Positions 1 to 12,360 of a DNA stretch of 64,000 bases are shown here, one piece after another. The stretch covers positions 193,281-257,280 of the forward strand of contig NW_002060976.1 of the NCBI RefSeq assembly GCF_000150275.1, read 5' to 3'. The position numbers and the translations under genes are program-made. The notes beneath the pieces are model-generated. The model saw nothing but the letters and a program-made list of their open reading frames with translations, was not told the DNA's origin and did no database searches. Each line of letters opens with the position of its first letter. Position 1 is the first letter of the stretch. The stretch comes from Trichoplax adhaerens (Eukaryota; Placozoa; Uniplacotomia; Trichoplacea; Trichoplacidae).

Positions 1-273
1 ATCTAATTCAGTAAATAATTCCAAACTTAATCCTACTAACTATGACTCATAAACTATTGAGGAAGAGTATATAAATGCAGTATATCGTGTAATAAAGTGG
101 ATTCTTAAACTTAGCGTTTAACGTAAAATACGAGGCGTTTAAGTCTTTGTGTAGTCTGCTAATAGAGCAAAAGTGTTTCCGATAGTGCAGATATCGTTCC
201 TTGATACGTGGTTCAAGGAATTGACTTATTGATCGTACATTACGTTTTCTTGTTGCAAAGCTGTTTTGTGACA
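1..273 (+). mobile_element. LTR (family A), 3' part, cut by window edge
   Basis: This stretch matches 38698-38969 on the same strand and the reverse complement of 18986-19258 over nearly its whole length. It contains a TATA-like TATATAAA near 67-75, an AATAAA-type signal near 91 and ends in TGTGACA, as expected for the U3-R-U5 of a Ty3/gypsy LTR. The following bases do not resemble a tRNA primer-binding site, so it is a solo or 3' LTR. The 5' part lies outside the window. Confidence 0.8.
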
Positions 274-1526
274 GTCATAAATCAATATTACTCAAGTAAC
301 ATTCACGCCTTCGAATAGAGTTGATAATTCGTTCAGGAACAAAACTCGATGTGAATCACAACTGCAGCCATGCTTGATTAATTATTTATAGCTTATTTAT
401 ATTATCAATATCAGTCTTTGGCGTACATATATACGCATTCCACAGCGTCCTTGCATTCACAAGATAAAATCGAATAGTGTCCAAAAAGATAGCATAAATA
501 AAGGTTACAGATCTATTATAAAAGTTTGCCAAAGATCTTTCCATAAAAATCTTGAATTTAGTTAAAATAAATAAAAACGAAGTAGTCTATATTTTCTCCA
601 CTGTATCAAAAAGAGTAAAACTTTTTAAGCAATGTGTAAATAAATAGTTTATAATTACGTTGAAGAAGCCATTTACAATTAAATATTCCCGATAAAGATT
701 AAGGTTAAGACGTTTGATATGAAATTATATCAATTTGATACTTTGCTAGATTGAATATCAATCAGTATTTTGCGTGATTTATTCAGTTATATCAGTTAGC
801 TAAATTTATTTTAATATTAATAAAAATAGAAGAGTCACGTTAGCTCTACTACCATCAAGTAGAATAGCTTTTTTCAAGTAATATATAAATAAACCGTTTA
901 GACTAGTGTAAAAATTATCATCTGCAACTTAATATCATCCTTTATAAAGTTTAGGGCTACCGACCTGAAACTCCTTCGATTTTATTTTTCTTTGCTAAGA
1001 TGAATGTCAATCTGTATTTCAAATTATTTATTCAATTATATCAGTTTCCATCTCACTACAGCCTTTTCTCTTCGTACAAAACTGTTCTAGATTGGTTTGT
1101 TTTAATTACAGCCTATTTTAAGTGCTGAAACTATTGCTGCTACTCAAGCAATCAAACCTTACTTGCTTTTAGGCGAATACTTATGTAGAAATTTTCATAT
1201 TCCATTAAACGTATGAAGTAGTAATCAAAACAGATAGAAATATGATTATAGAATTAGTCATTAGTTTCTATTAAATTATTTAGCTAGAAATAAATCGCTC
1301 ATTTTTTACTTATCATTTTAATGCATTTCTGGGCACCGTTTTTAGTTACAATCACATTAAAATAGGAAATTACTACAACGCTCGTGATGAACGTCTATTA
1401 TAAAACTACGGTAAAGCCATAATCCAAAATTATCAAAAATGTACAATTACATGTCATTAACTAAAAGTTCATTGTGCAAGATAGCTATTCATAGGGATTA
1501 CTTAGATTAAATCGATAAGTGACAAA
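274..1526. other. AT-rich non-coding DNA
   Basis: All frames are broken by frequent stops. I see no recognisable gene, RNA or repeat here. Confidence 0.6.
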
Positions 1527-1576
1527 NNNNNNNNNNNNNNNNNNNNNNNNNNNNNNNNNNNNNNNNNNNNNNNNNN
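1527..1576. other. Assembly gap of 50 N
   Basis: A run of exactly 50 undetermined bases, most likely a scaffold gap of nominal size. Confidence 0.98.
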
Positions 1577-3115
1577 AATGATGTTAAAACTACTTCTGTC
1601 TGCTTTAATTTGTTATATTAATGAACTAATGATAAGAAGTAGCTGTTAGCGAATGGGAATCACAAATATTAAGGACAAATCTATAGCAGAAACATGATAA
1701 TATTAAATAACTAAAATCTCTAAAAGCTGGAATAATTTCATATTTAACTCTCTTTTAGTACTATCTTCTATCTAAAAATCAGTAAGTAGTATCAACCTAG
1801 TAGCCTAAATTAATTCAATTATCATCTCTCAAGAAGTCTAAATTTTAAATTAATTATAATTCTGTACCATGTATGTAACGAATATCACTATTCACAACAT
1901 TAATCTTACCTTTAATGGCGGCTAACTATTTTTAATCTAGGTCTGCTGAATGTTTTTCCAACCTTGGAAGTAACCGCAATTAGAAGTGCTACTCTAAACG
2001 TAAAATTTGTGCTATTAAATCAGCTAGCAGTAGCATTTAAAACTAAGATTGATCTTTAAATTATACACGAAGCCAGCACTTGTTGACATTTCTATTTAGT
2101 AATGTAGAAATCATAGCAAGTTATAGTTTGTGAAATCATGGTAAACTAGCATCGGTAGCAAACGTACTGGAACTTTGTCGCATTTGATCAGTCCAGACAG
2201 ACTGTCATCATTAAGTATGCAAAGATATTTTGATTTAGTATCTGTTACTATGCCATATTGTTTTCCCTACATCCAATCAAAATAGATCAGAAATTATACC
2301 CGATAATGACGTAATAGCTAACAAATTGTAAAGGAAGCCATACATCATTACTATTATCAAACCATTATTTAGGAGTTCTTTTATTAACTTTTTGTTTTGA
2401 ATGAGATGATGCGTCTTTATGCTATGAAAACAGAACAAATAGTACAGCCTTTGTTTCTTTTAAATAAATAACGTTTGTAATAAATCTTGCAGTAAAACTA
2501 GATGTCTGAATCATTATGATATCATGAAGATGTAGAATATTGATTATAAAGGTCTAATTTATTTCATCACTAGTCCTTTTTATGCCCAGGTTTATATCAT
2601 GAAATGGGCCTATTTAAATGATAAAATTCATAATTTAAGTGAAATTGATCAAGAAAAGCTTTCAGGCTTGCTATTAAAACCCAATCTTGCTTTGGTAGTA
2701 CTCTATGCGTTATATTAGGAGTGGCCAATATCGCAGCAATGACATCATTAAAGACGGTATTTTGTATAATATTTATTTACATCAATTAGCAGCTATTTTA
2801 AACATTAAATTTGATATAGGGTGGACAATAGATTACAAATTTGCTTTAAGATAAAACTCAAACTTCATGAAATTCGTAGAATTTATATTATTAGGAGTAG
2901 ACTGGTACAGGGACTAAAATAGTTGAAGCTATATCAACTGTAGTATAATAGTAAGTACCATACGATGCTATTACCAATACTTACTTCTTAATGCACTGTA
3001 ATCTAAACGTTTCAAAATACCAAAAGAAACTTTCAGATTAGATTTGTAATATCAAATTAGCATTTAAAAAAGTTCCACTGGAAAACCTAACGTTATCGGT
3101 ATTAATTAATTAAAT
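1577..3115. other. AT-rich non-coding DNA
   Basis: No open frame of note and no recognisable repeat. Confidence 0.55.
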
Positions 3116-3900
3116 AGCTAATAAAAAATAACCTCTAAAGTATACATTACTCTAAGTCTATTGATGGCTTCCGTTTCTCAATGAGGTCTTGCGATAATTT
3201 CAGTTTCAGAATAAATTATACCATGTAAACTATGAAATCGTTTTAGTATCTAGCTCGCATGTGGTCAAGTCGTATCCATCTTCCTATCGAGCATGCATCT
3301 TAAAGAAAGTTACAGTAACAACCTCTAAACTATAAATTATTTCTAGTTTACTAATTACTTCAGTGTTGCAATGAGATCTTACAGTAACTCTAGCATAAGA
3401 AATAATTTAAGCAACACAAACTAACTGATGAGCATATTACTCAACTAACATCCCATCAAGTCATTTCCATCTTAAAATCAACCTTAACATACTACGGTAA
3501 TTTAAAAAAATTTCTGTAAAAACCCTTAAACCATGCTTCATTCCTATATTATTAATTGCTTTCGTTTTACAATAATGTCTTACAGTAACTCCAGCTTAAG
3601 GAATAAGTTAGGTTATGCAAAATATATCAACGTTATAGTATCTTACTTATATGTATTAAAATACTACCCATTTTATGTCATACATGCTACTTTAAGAAAA
3701 ATTATTTCAACAAGTTCTAAGGCATGCCTTAATTTTAGTCTATTAGACGTTTTTATGTCGCTTTGAAGTCTTATGGCAACCTTAGCTAAAGAAATGAATT
3801 AGACTATGCAAACTATTGCACTAGCTTAGTGCCTTACTTATATCTAATTGAACCATTTCTGTCTTAATAGCAAGCATACTACCTTAAGAAAATTATAATA
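3116..3900. repeat. Degenerate tandem repeat, ~190-200 bp unit, about four copies
   Basis: A block built around 'caatgagatcttacagtaac' recurs near 3179, 3369, 3571 and 3757, each time followed by similar text (CAGCTTAAGGAATAA-like, then a CATTTCCATCTTAA-like block and 'catactac'). Spacing is 186-202 bp. Copies differ by many substitutions and small indels, so the array is old. A 77-codon open frame at 3533-3766 lies inside one copy and is not a gene. Confidence 0.75.
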
Positions 3901-4677
3901 TTCAGACATGGTTTCATAAATTACAGATTTGGCCATGCTTCGACAATGCAAACAGCTAGAATTTACAGTGTGATGTAAACTAAGCCTATAAATTCATTTA
4001 AATTAATACTTAAAAGCTATGATATTTTAAATATAGTATGAAGCATCGGTTTTTCTTACTTTACTTCTAGTGGCGCAATTGGCCACGCTAACAATTTTTT
4101 AGTATGGTGAAGGCTATTTGGCGAGTTTCGACAATATTCATATTGAATTCGAGATGGAAATCTACGTAGTAACGATAAAGCTGATATTTAGCATAGGTAA
4201 ATAGTAATTCATGATTTTAAACTAATATTTGTTATTAGATCTGATCTAATTTTGAAATTTATGAAGTATTCGAAAAGGAAAAATAAATCACCGATATTTA
4301 ATCTAATTGCCGTAATTAATTCATTTTGCTCCTCGTAAATACTATAGCAAATTCGCTAAATACCCCTAGCAATTGCACTGGCAATCAACTTATAAATTCA
4401 GGTAGAAATGCTTCGAAATTAACAAACGCGTATATCATGAAAATAGTTTGAAAATCGTGGTCAAGGTTTGTCGCTATGAAATACAGTCAAGGTAGCTAAT
4501 AACAAGCTAAAGATAGTATCAAAAATATGCTTTTAGACATCATATGTCAATTAGTATAGCAATGATAAATTTTGAAATAAGAGGATGTGGCGATCGACTG
4601 TGCTTGGTTGAAATATACAACATTTTGGTTGAAGAAATACGTGCTTTGAACATAGTATTAACAGTTGTTCATATCAG
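3901..4677. other. AT-rich non-coding DNA
   Basis: Nothing recognisable in any frame. The stretch ends at the target-site copy ATCAG (4673-4677) of the following LTR. Confidence 0.5.
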
Positions 4678-5090
4678 TGTTACGGTATGAACTACCGTGA
4701 AGAAATAGCTATCTAAATTTGGTTAATATAATATAATATAGTGATAATATATTACATCTAGTTCCTTACAATAGGAATTACTCTAATTATAAATGTGTTA
4801 CAGTAAATTTAGTGCTGTGCTGTAATGTGTACTGAAATGATTCTGTGAATGGACATTTTGTAGTCCGACTGTGAAATATAAGATGACTTGTGAATGTTAG
4901 CTGCTGTAGAAGGGTATATAAGTCCGTCAGATATTTGAATAAAGCTTTTTCTCAATTGTATAGTTGTTTTAACGTAGAAGCAAAGGCATCTAAATTCTTT
5001 TGAGGTAGTTAAGGGATACTGAATCCCGGAAGACTATAGTAATTTCGAGATTTGTTTTACGTTATCCTTTCACGGAGCTGGTTTGTGACA
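4678..5090 (+). mobile_element. Solo LTR (family B) with perfect 5-bp target duplication
   Basis: A 413-bp unit begins TGTTACGG and ends TGTGACA. It is flanked on both sides by ATCAG (4673-4677 and 5091-5095). Within it are a TATA box (GGTATATAAG near 4914) and AATAAAG near 4939, the layout of U3-R-U5. The reverse complement of 44948-45392 is a second copy. No internal retrotransposon sequence follows, so this is a solo LTR left by recombination between two LTRs. Confidence 0.88.
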
Positions 5091-6890
5091 ATCAGGTACT
5101 TTGGACTTTTAGCACCATAAACTCTAATTCTAATTCAGCAACTACTTCAACAACCAAGGTAGTATTTACTAATTTGTATTAATTATGATGAAATATACAA
5201 TGCAATGATCTTCTTTATTAAAATAAATTTAAATAATTAAATAAATCTCTAATACTATTCAGCTATAAATAAATTGAAGGATCTATGTAATGGACTAGTA
5301 ATAATCTTTTGCTATTACTGTTGGTCCGCCTACGTAACGTAAAATTTAAGTGAACAAAAATTAAGTAATACCGTAAAGTGGCTACGAAGGTCAACACCGA
5401 AAAAATAGCCTTGAATAATAATATTTATTGAAACATCAATTTGTCGCAGAAGATTTCCAATTTCTTTTCCTCATAAAAGCAATCGAAAATGACTAAAGAT
5501 AACCGGATAATACCCCTTAGACAGATTTGAACATAAATTACTTCTATATAAACTATGCTAATAAATGCTTTTATTATAGTAGTAGACATACAATTAAACA
5601 CATTAAAAGCTCGATTTATTATCTGGCTAAGATAAACCGAATAATTATACTTTAACTCTTATATGGAAGACAGTCTATTTAATCCTATATTTGGCTATCA
5701 GATACGGCCTTAACAGGAGAGTCCCGGTCTTGTACTAGAAATAGTGCGAGTGCGACGTCTCATCCTGTTAGCCATCCTACTGTACCAATACAATTCTTTG
5801 AAATCATTACAATCTAATTTAATTGGAAACATTTTACATTTATATCAACATTGGATTTACTGGTAAGGCGGTACTTCTCTTAGGTATTAGTAGTTTTAAA
5901 GATCTGCAATACATTAAGATATTGATTGTACGAATATGCTCTATTTTCGTGAAATATATCAGTTTGAATAGCACACACAAATTTCTTTCTATCGTTAGCA
6001 GTAATGAAATTAGAATGAATTCATCCTAATCGATATAATTGGATAATATTTGCTTAATGATATTAGTTATAACCATTCTATAAAATATGATGGCAGAATA
6101 TGAATGTAATTAAACTATAAGATTTAAACTCAATAAATATATACTTTTATTCGAAATCAATGTTGAAACTTAATTCGATAAAACATAAAAGGTAAGATTT
6201 GAATTAAGTTCGATAACAATACTATATCATGCTTTAATTAAATAAGAACAGATAAGTATGAAAGTTGCCAGTCATTTACCTGATCATATTTAAGAATTTC
6301 TCCGTTAAAACAGCTTACTCTAGATTTTAAATTGATCTGACATAAAGTTAAATAAATAAATCATTTTTTTAAGTCGAATTAACAACTGCTATATCCTATA
6401 CTAAGAATTCTATTAATTCGGTAATTTTACAGGTAATTTTACAGGCCATGGTTATGCTATACCTATGTTCTATGTTCATATATGCTAAAGACTGCTGTCG
6501 TTGTTAATGTATTCAATTAAATATTGGAATTTATTAAGCTTGAGTTATAATATAGATCAAAAAAGTATTTCGAATTCTTTCCGTCCTCTTTCCAGGATTA
6601 CTGTATTGATTGAATAGATTATCTATTGATGTAGTAACTTGTGTACCGCAAATTTTATTAAATTAGCAATAGTAATTGGATTAAATTTATTTCCATTCTC
6701 CCTTCAAAAGGAAAAGATGGCTATTTCGATCTATTTAATCGTTATCAAGTGTAAAGAAAAATAGTATATTGCAGACTCCTCTTCTGTTTCCGTAATTTTC
6801 TGGTCACATCGAAAAAGATGAAAAAATTACTTATTCTTTATCTTCCTAATTGGCAATATCTGAAAGATACATAAGTCAATTAATTTTTTT
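5091..6890. other. AT-rich non-coding DNA
   Basis: No supported gene. The 68-codon frame at 5823-6029 has no recognisable domain. Confidence 0.5.
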
Positions 6891-6894
6891 CATG

Positions 6895-7517
6895 TTGAAC
6901 TTGCTAACACGATGCCAGCCACGTATCAGTAGCCACATTTTCCTATTATGTCTATGTGGCAGCTAAAGTTCCATCTTCTTCTGGAATGGTAGTCGTGATA
7001 TATACCAATCACGAAATTCCAAATTTTAGAAAAATAAGGGCTTTATTCAATCTTATACAAAGATTAACTACACACCACTCTACTCTAGCCGAATACTACT
7101 ACTAAAGACTTCTACAACGAACTAACTGAATAATCTGAAGTTGCATGCTTTTATACTTTTCGTAGCATTCGCAGCCACAATCCGCATGGCAACCTTTTAC
7201 CTTATTTTACACATAGTTAAATTATTCTTAGAAAGACTATTCTACTGCGGACTATCATTAATCCAATATGGATACGACTATAGTACTTACGTAGACATTA
7301 TTCACACTAGCCAAAGTACAATGAATTAATGATATCCTAATATATGATTTATAGTTCTATTTTTACCTATAGCCTTATTATTAAATTAACTCAACACCGT
7401 ACTGCATATAGTCATCTGTACTCTAGCATAGAGTCTCTACCACTACAGTCTATAGTTATAGCTACCAAATATCTCTTAGGATAAATATCTACCGTACATT
7501 ATACTAAACTAGTTACA
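6895..7517 (-). mobile_element. LTR-like block with TATA and poly(A) signals
   Basis: On the minus strand this block carries a TATA box (GTATAAAAGC, near 7150) and about 100 bp further on GAATAAAGCCC (near 7040). That is the same spacing as in the identified LTRs of this window. The plus strand is C-rich and G-poor, unlike its surroundings. A possible 5' end reading TGTAACTAG lies at 7517. No second copy or target duplication was found, so the call rests on layout and composition only. Confidence 0.35.
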
Positions 7518-10260
7518 TTGCAGTAGTGCGAATGTGATAGTTATAATTTTGCTTTCATAAGCAAGTGTTAATAGATAAGGAATTTACTGCTTCTTATATC
7601 CAGAATTATCGGATTTTACATCTCCGGAGCAATAGATTCTTAGCTGTTATCATAACTATCAAGCAATCGCCATATCAGAGATGGGTATCTTAATATTATT
7701 TTCTAGAAATAATTCACTGCAACCAGTTGAAAAGTTTAATTTGTTATCGCTGTATTTTTCTGTTGGTAAAAATTATTCAGAGATAATTTTCTGTGAACAA
7801 TATTGCATCTAACGTAAGTTTGATTCTTATCTCTAAACACACTTTATATTGTTTACTTTCTGTTTTATAGTCCTATTATCTATGCATTAATGCAAATGTA
7901 TGTACTAAATAAAAATACATATAATATCATAGTGTCATATATAACCTCTAATTTCAGCTGGTTTTATATTTTATATTATTTAAATAGTGATAGAACTGTA
8001 TATATATGAACGACAGAGACGAAAATATATCTAGATATCGGTTAGAAACACTAATTTAAGGTATGCAAACAGCTTATTAAAGGCACAGATCGCAACAGAT
8101 ACAAGAAACTAATTTACAAAGAGAATCCATTGACATGGTTAAGAACCTGACTCCTAAGCTGTATAATTTTAATGAACCAGTTTCAAACCGCAAAGAAATT
8201 TAATTACAGGGTGCTAGTACTCTATAATTACGTAGTTTTCTATTGGCAAAATTGACGCCCAAAAAGGTCCTGATCTGTGAGCCATATAACCTTTACGTTA
8301 ATACTTAGTAAAAGTAAAAATAATATTCTATACTCAACGATTACCGTGCATAGAACTTGCTGTTCGAAAGCCGTCGACGATAATGAATTGGATTAAATAA
8401 TATCCTTTACGGTGTTATTTTAAGTAAAAACTCTATTACCTATTGTTAAAATAATATTTGTCGAGCAAATCAATTTCCAGGTTAGAAATTTATAATCGGA
8501 TAAAAAGAGACAATCTTAAAATATATTGCATCTATAAAAACAGATACCTAATTAACTGCATCACGATATAATCGATTAATTTAGTAGTTAAAATCGCCCA
8601 TTGAATACGATGTGTTTATTTCAAAATACTGTTTTGTAAATAGGCCAAAATGGGATAGAGTGATGATAATGATATAAAATTTGATACAGCAACTTCGTTA
8701 AGCCCCAAAATTTTAAATCAATTACTAGATATATCAGCTAGCTGATTTCGATAATTTACTGAAGTTCAGAATCGATTTACTAAGAATCAATTGCTTCTCC
8801 CTTGTAACGAATTTTTTACTATAAAATTTGCACCTTGGTGAATGTAATTAATTAATAAAACACTCAATAAGTAATTTTACTAGACAAAATTGTGAACATT
8901 TTTAATATTAGCAGATTATTATGAAATCAAACAGTACAATTTTCAGTGACATTCATTTTAAGTTATTCTACGTTAGAACAATAGTTATATATAGTTTAGA
9001 ATAATCTATTTATTCTATATTACAATATTCAATTACAGAAATTCTGTAGCTAAGGAAGAAAATTGAAATCTTTTTAGTATTTTTGATTCATTCTATATCG
9101 ATCAATGCATTTTAGTAGCCCCAGATTGATCATTCACAGCAGCATATGATCATTATTCTACTTTACAGGTCTAGGAATTTTTTTGCTATAGAATCATGCA
9201 CTGGGCATTTTAATCTTTAACGGACCATCTGGATATAGATTTAATTTATTATTTATTATAAAATATTATTTTTAATAATATCTACCGGGATGTTAGTAAA
9301 ATTCTATTTAATTATGCCCTAACTGATCTAAATTTAATACAAATTAGATTGTAAACATCTACCAAATTTTTTCTTTTCATTTAATTATGAGACAAAGGTG
9401 AATAAACAACTACATTCGAAATAAGTCATGCTAATCGTTAATCGGATCAATCTATGTCCATTTCGAATGATAGATGATTCAGTTAAAATAGAATATATTA
9501 TATAAGATTCAGCTTTCTTTTAGACCAAAACTTCAAGAGCAGCTTATCTACCAGAAGCGTCATTTCTATATAGAATAACAAACTTTGCTTAAATAAAATA
9601 TTAAAATTAATACGCATGACCGACCAAAAATATATAGGATGAAATTCTAGTAAAATAAACTGATTCTAGCCAAATACGAGATATTGTTTGCATAGCAATC
9701 CTATTATAGAAAATTAGCCTTATTTGATTACTTATTTCCTTACCAAGGTATTGCGCCATAATAAGAAAAATAGGTTAAGTTCATTATATTTCTAACCAAT
9801 TTTGATTAACTCGTGCTCAATTTTAGTATTTGAAAGGTTATCGTTTATGTGAATAAATTGAATCCAAAGTGGATAAGCAAATCATGTTCCCGACAGCTAC
9901 ACCTTCTATTGATCGAGAGTTCTCTTTTACTGAATAAAGAGTAAACGAAATGGTGTTCTATTATTTCTATAGTTTTATTCTAATAAATTTTAGCATTGAA
10001 TTTATAAGAAAATAAGCATGATAAACCTAATTTAATAAAAGTAAGTAAAACCGTATTTGTCTAATTGATATTTTAATACAGATTTTAAACTGATCTGATG
10101 AACCAGGCTTGAACTAGACAAAAATAATGAACCAACTAATAATAAAGTTGTGATAAGATTGATTCAATGATTTCATTAATTTCATCTAGATGATAATAAT
10201 AAGCTCCAAGCTGAACAAAAGTATCCGGTAAATAGTCAAAAAGTTAATGATGATAGATAA
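7518..10260. other. AT-rich non-coding DNA
   Basis: Scattered short frames only. I see no domain, RNA or repeat. Confidence 0.5.
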
Positions 10261-10650
10261 AAATGTGTACAACTTGCCTGAAGGCGACATTGTTAACTAT
10301 TGATTTAAATTAAATGAATACTCAACCCTTGGCAAATAGCCAAGTAGTGATGACGTTAAGCAGACACTTGAGTTATCTACGTTACTATTATCAAAATAAA
10401 AGTAAATGGCCTATGGATATTTTCAAAAATTTGAATAGTATGAACATATCCAAAAAATAATTTCCTCAATTTATGGTACCAACAAATTGGGTTAACCGGG
10501 GAGGGGAATTGCCTTAAAAGGTCGCAGCCATAGAAGGCCATAGGTAATGGATAAGAATACTTTCTTTCACGTGCGTAGGTCATCAATTTATCAACTGATT
10601 TAAATAAAGGCAAGAAATTAAAAAAAAATAATTAAAAAAAAAAATATATA
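10261..10650 (+). mobile_element. Poly(A)-ended retroposon-like sequence
   Basis: A block that is less AT-rich than its surroundings ends with AATAAA (10603-10608), followed about 12 bases later by an A-rich tail (10619-10645, A-runs broken by TT). This is the 3' signature of reverse-transcribed, polyadenylated RNA such as a processed pseudogene, SINE or LINE end. Plus-strand frames are broken by stops and show no recognisable protein. The antisense 78-codon frame here has no recognisable domain. The source transcript is unknown. Confidence 0.4.
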
Positions 10651-11283
10651 GATAGCAATTATTTTATCGAAATTAAAAAATAAAATCTTTAAATGGGTAC
10701 CTTTAATTATTTGCGATTAGAACAATGGCAGATGATAATTGTTCGAGAATCGATACCATTTCGATGTGAATTGAGAACTACTGGAATAGCTGATTAGTTT
10801 AATATTGTTAACACTTCAATTTTAATCTCATTCTTGCCAAAATTATTTTATGATAGCCTTAAAGTGATATCGTGCAATCGATTGTCTAAGTTGATTTGCT
10901 ACTATTCTTACTGACTGCTACTTATTAATATATATTCAGGTTACTCAAAAGATTCAAAGTTGGCCTAAACCAAAACTGAATTGGTAATACTTCATCTTTT
11001 GCATTTCAATACGTTGAAACTAAAGTATATATCATCGTGTTTATAGCAGTTACCGATGTCTATTCTTTAGCAATAGCGAGAATTCTAAATAAAATGATTC
11101 TATCACAAAAAATCATTCTTGGTCTTTTACTACGATCAATTCTGAACACACTCAGATAGAGATAATTTAATTTGTACAAATTATACTTACATAATCATCA
11201 TATCAGCTTGATCCTTATAGCCGCATTTAGAAATTAATTAAAAAAGCAGAATTCAATTTGGAAATCGACTAATATCAGTCTGA
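10651..11283. other. Upstream region of the first GPCR gene
   Basis: AT-rich, with no frame of note. Presumably holds the promoter and 5' UTR of the gene starting at 11284, but no specific element can be named. Confidence 0.4.
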
Positions 11284-12360
11284 TTGATCATCATCATGGT
11301 GATAAACTGTACGCAAGATTGCCTTGTTCGTGCCGAAAGCATGAGCGAATCTTACGATTACTTACGTATGGTTTATATCATTATCTGTCTTTTCTCATTT
11401 TTTGGTAATTGTTTGGTTTGTGTAATTATTTTTACGATTAAACGCATCCATTTGCTATCGGCTGAAGTCTTTATTCTAAGCTTAGCCATTACCGACATGT
11501 TTACAAGCATTGTGGTGATATTTTTGCCTGGTTTGATCATATCGGAAAAAAGTTATCCCTATCCTATTAGGTCGGTCATGCCTTTCTTTTGCTCCATCGT
11601 TAGTTCCCAATATCTACTCTTCTATTTTGGATTTATATCGCTCTACACAGTGACAGCAATTAGCCTAGAGCGATGGTTTGCAATTGCATTCCCATCGCGC
11701 TATCGCTACTTATTTAGTCTAAAAAATGTTCAGATTGCAGTTCTTTTCATCTGGCTACTAGGCTTGCTCTTGCCAATAGACAATCTATTTAAGCAAGTTC
11801 CAAGCGAAAATGGAACATTTTGCCGCTGGACTTTCTTGTTCAACGATATTAATATCGACCGAATGATTTTTATTATAGTTGAAATCATACGTGTCTTTTT
11901 GCCAGCTTTCATAACCCTGTTCTGCTACGCCGATATTGCTCGTCGTATCTGGTCTCCTTCTGCTTATCAAAGTCAAGAATCTTCAAACCGAAATAGTAAA
12001 TTTCGTAAGCGCGTTACGATTATGGTTTGTATTTCTGCCATAACATTTTTGTTGTGCTGGTTGCCAAATGAAATCTATTTCACTCTTGTTACATTTGGCC
12101 TTACGCGAGTAGAATCCGTAGCTCATAGATCGACTAAATCACTGATTATCCTTAGCTCTTGTCTAAATCCAATTATTTATGTGGTTACTAATTCCAAATA
12201 TCGCGTGACATTACTGCAATTTTTTACTCGACGAAATCGTATTAGCTCATTAGGCACCAAGCAAGGCAGCAAACCATCGAAACCCAAATCCGATGTTATC
12301 GTTGTTAAACCACGTAATGGTCCAACATCATATAGCAGATTGCATAATACAGCTGTATAG
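11284..12360 (+). CDS. Rhodopsin-family (class A) GPCR, single exon
   Basis: A 358-residue seven-transmembrane receptor, uninterrupted by introns. Class A landmarks are all present: GN in TM1 (N42), LAITD in TM2 (D71), a TM3 Cys (C103) paired with a second extracellular loop Cys (C180), ERW (129-131) in place of DRY, CWLP (258-261) in TM6 and NPIIY (305-309) in TM7. A Ser/Lys-rich C-tail follows. The N-terminus is short and lacks a clear signal peptide. The first ATG is used; a second lies at residue 5. It is paralogous to the genes at 27000 and 41825, sharing LPIDN after TM4, ARRIW at the end of TM5 and PNE-YFTL in TM6. It should signal through G proteins at the plasma membrane. The ligand cannot be read from the sequence; peptide or amine receptors are the nearest general class. 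Confidence 0.93.
   Translation: MIIIMVINCTQDCLVRAESMSESYDYLRMVYIIICLFSFFGNCLVCVIIFTIKRIHLLSAEVFILSLAITDMFTSIVVIFLPGLIISEKSYPYPIRSVMPFFCSIVSSQYLLFYFGFISLYTVTAISLERWFAIAFPSRYRYLFSLKNVQIAVLFIWLLGLLLPIDNLFKQVPSENGTFCRWTFLFNDINIDRMIFIIVEIIRVFLPAFITLFCYADIARRIWSPSAYQSQESSNRNSKFRKRVTIMVCISAITFLLCWLPNEIYFTLVTFGLTRVESVAHRSTKSLIILSSCLNPIIYVVTNSKYRVTLLQFFTRRNRISSLGTKQGSKPSKPKSDVIVVKPRNGPTSYSRLHNTAV

Noticed and set aside
7141-7329. 62-codon frame with a mitochondrial-like look (possible nuclear mitochondrial insert)
   Set aside because: The peptide resembles no mitochondrial protein I know, and the composition is better explained by the LTR-like block around it.
11730-11976. Two minus-strand open frames of about 60 codons
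   Set aside because: They lie wholly antisense to the first GPCR coding region and show no domain.
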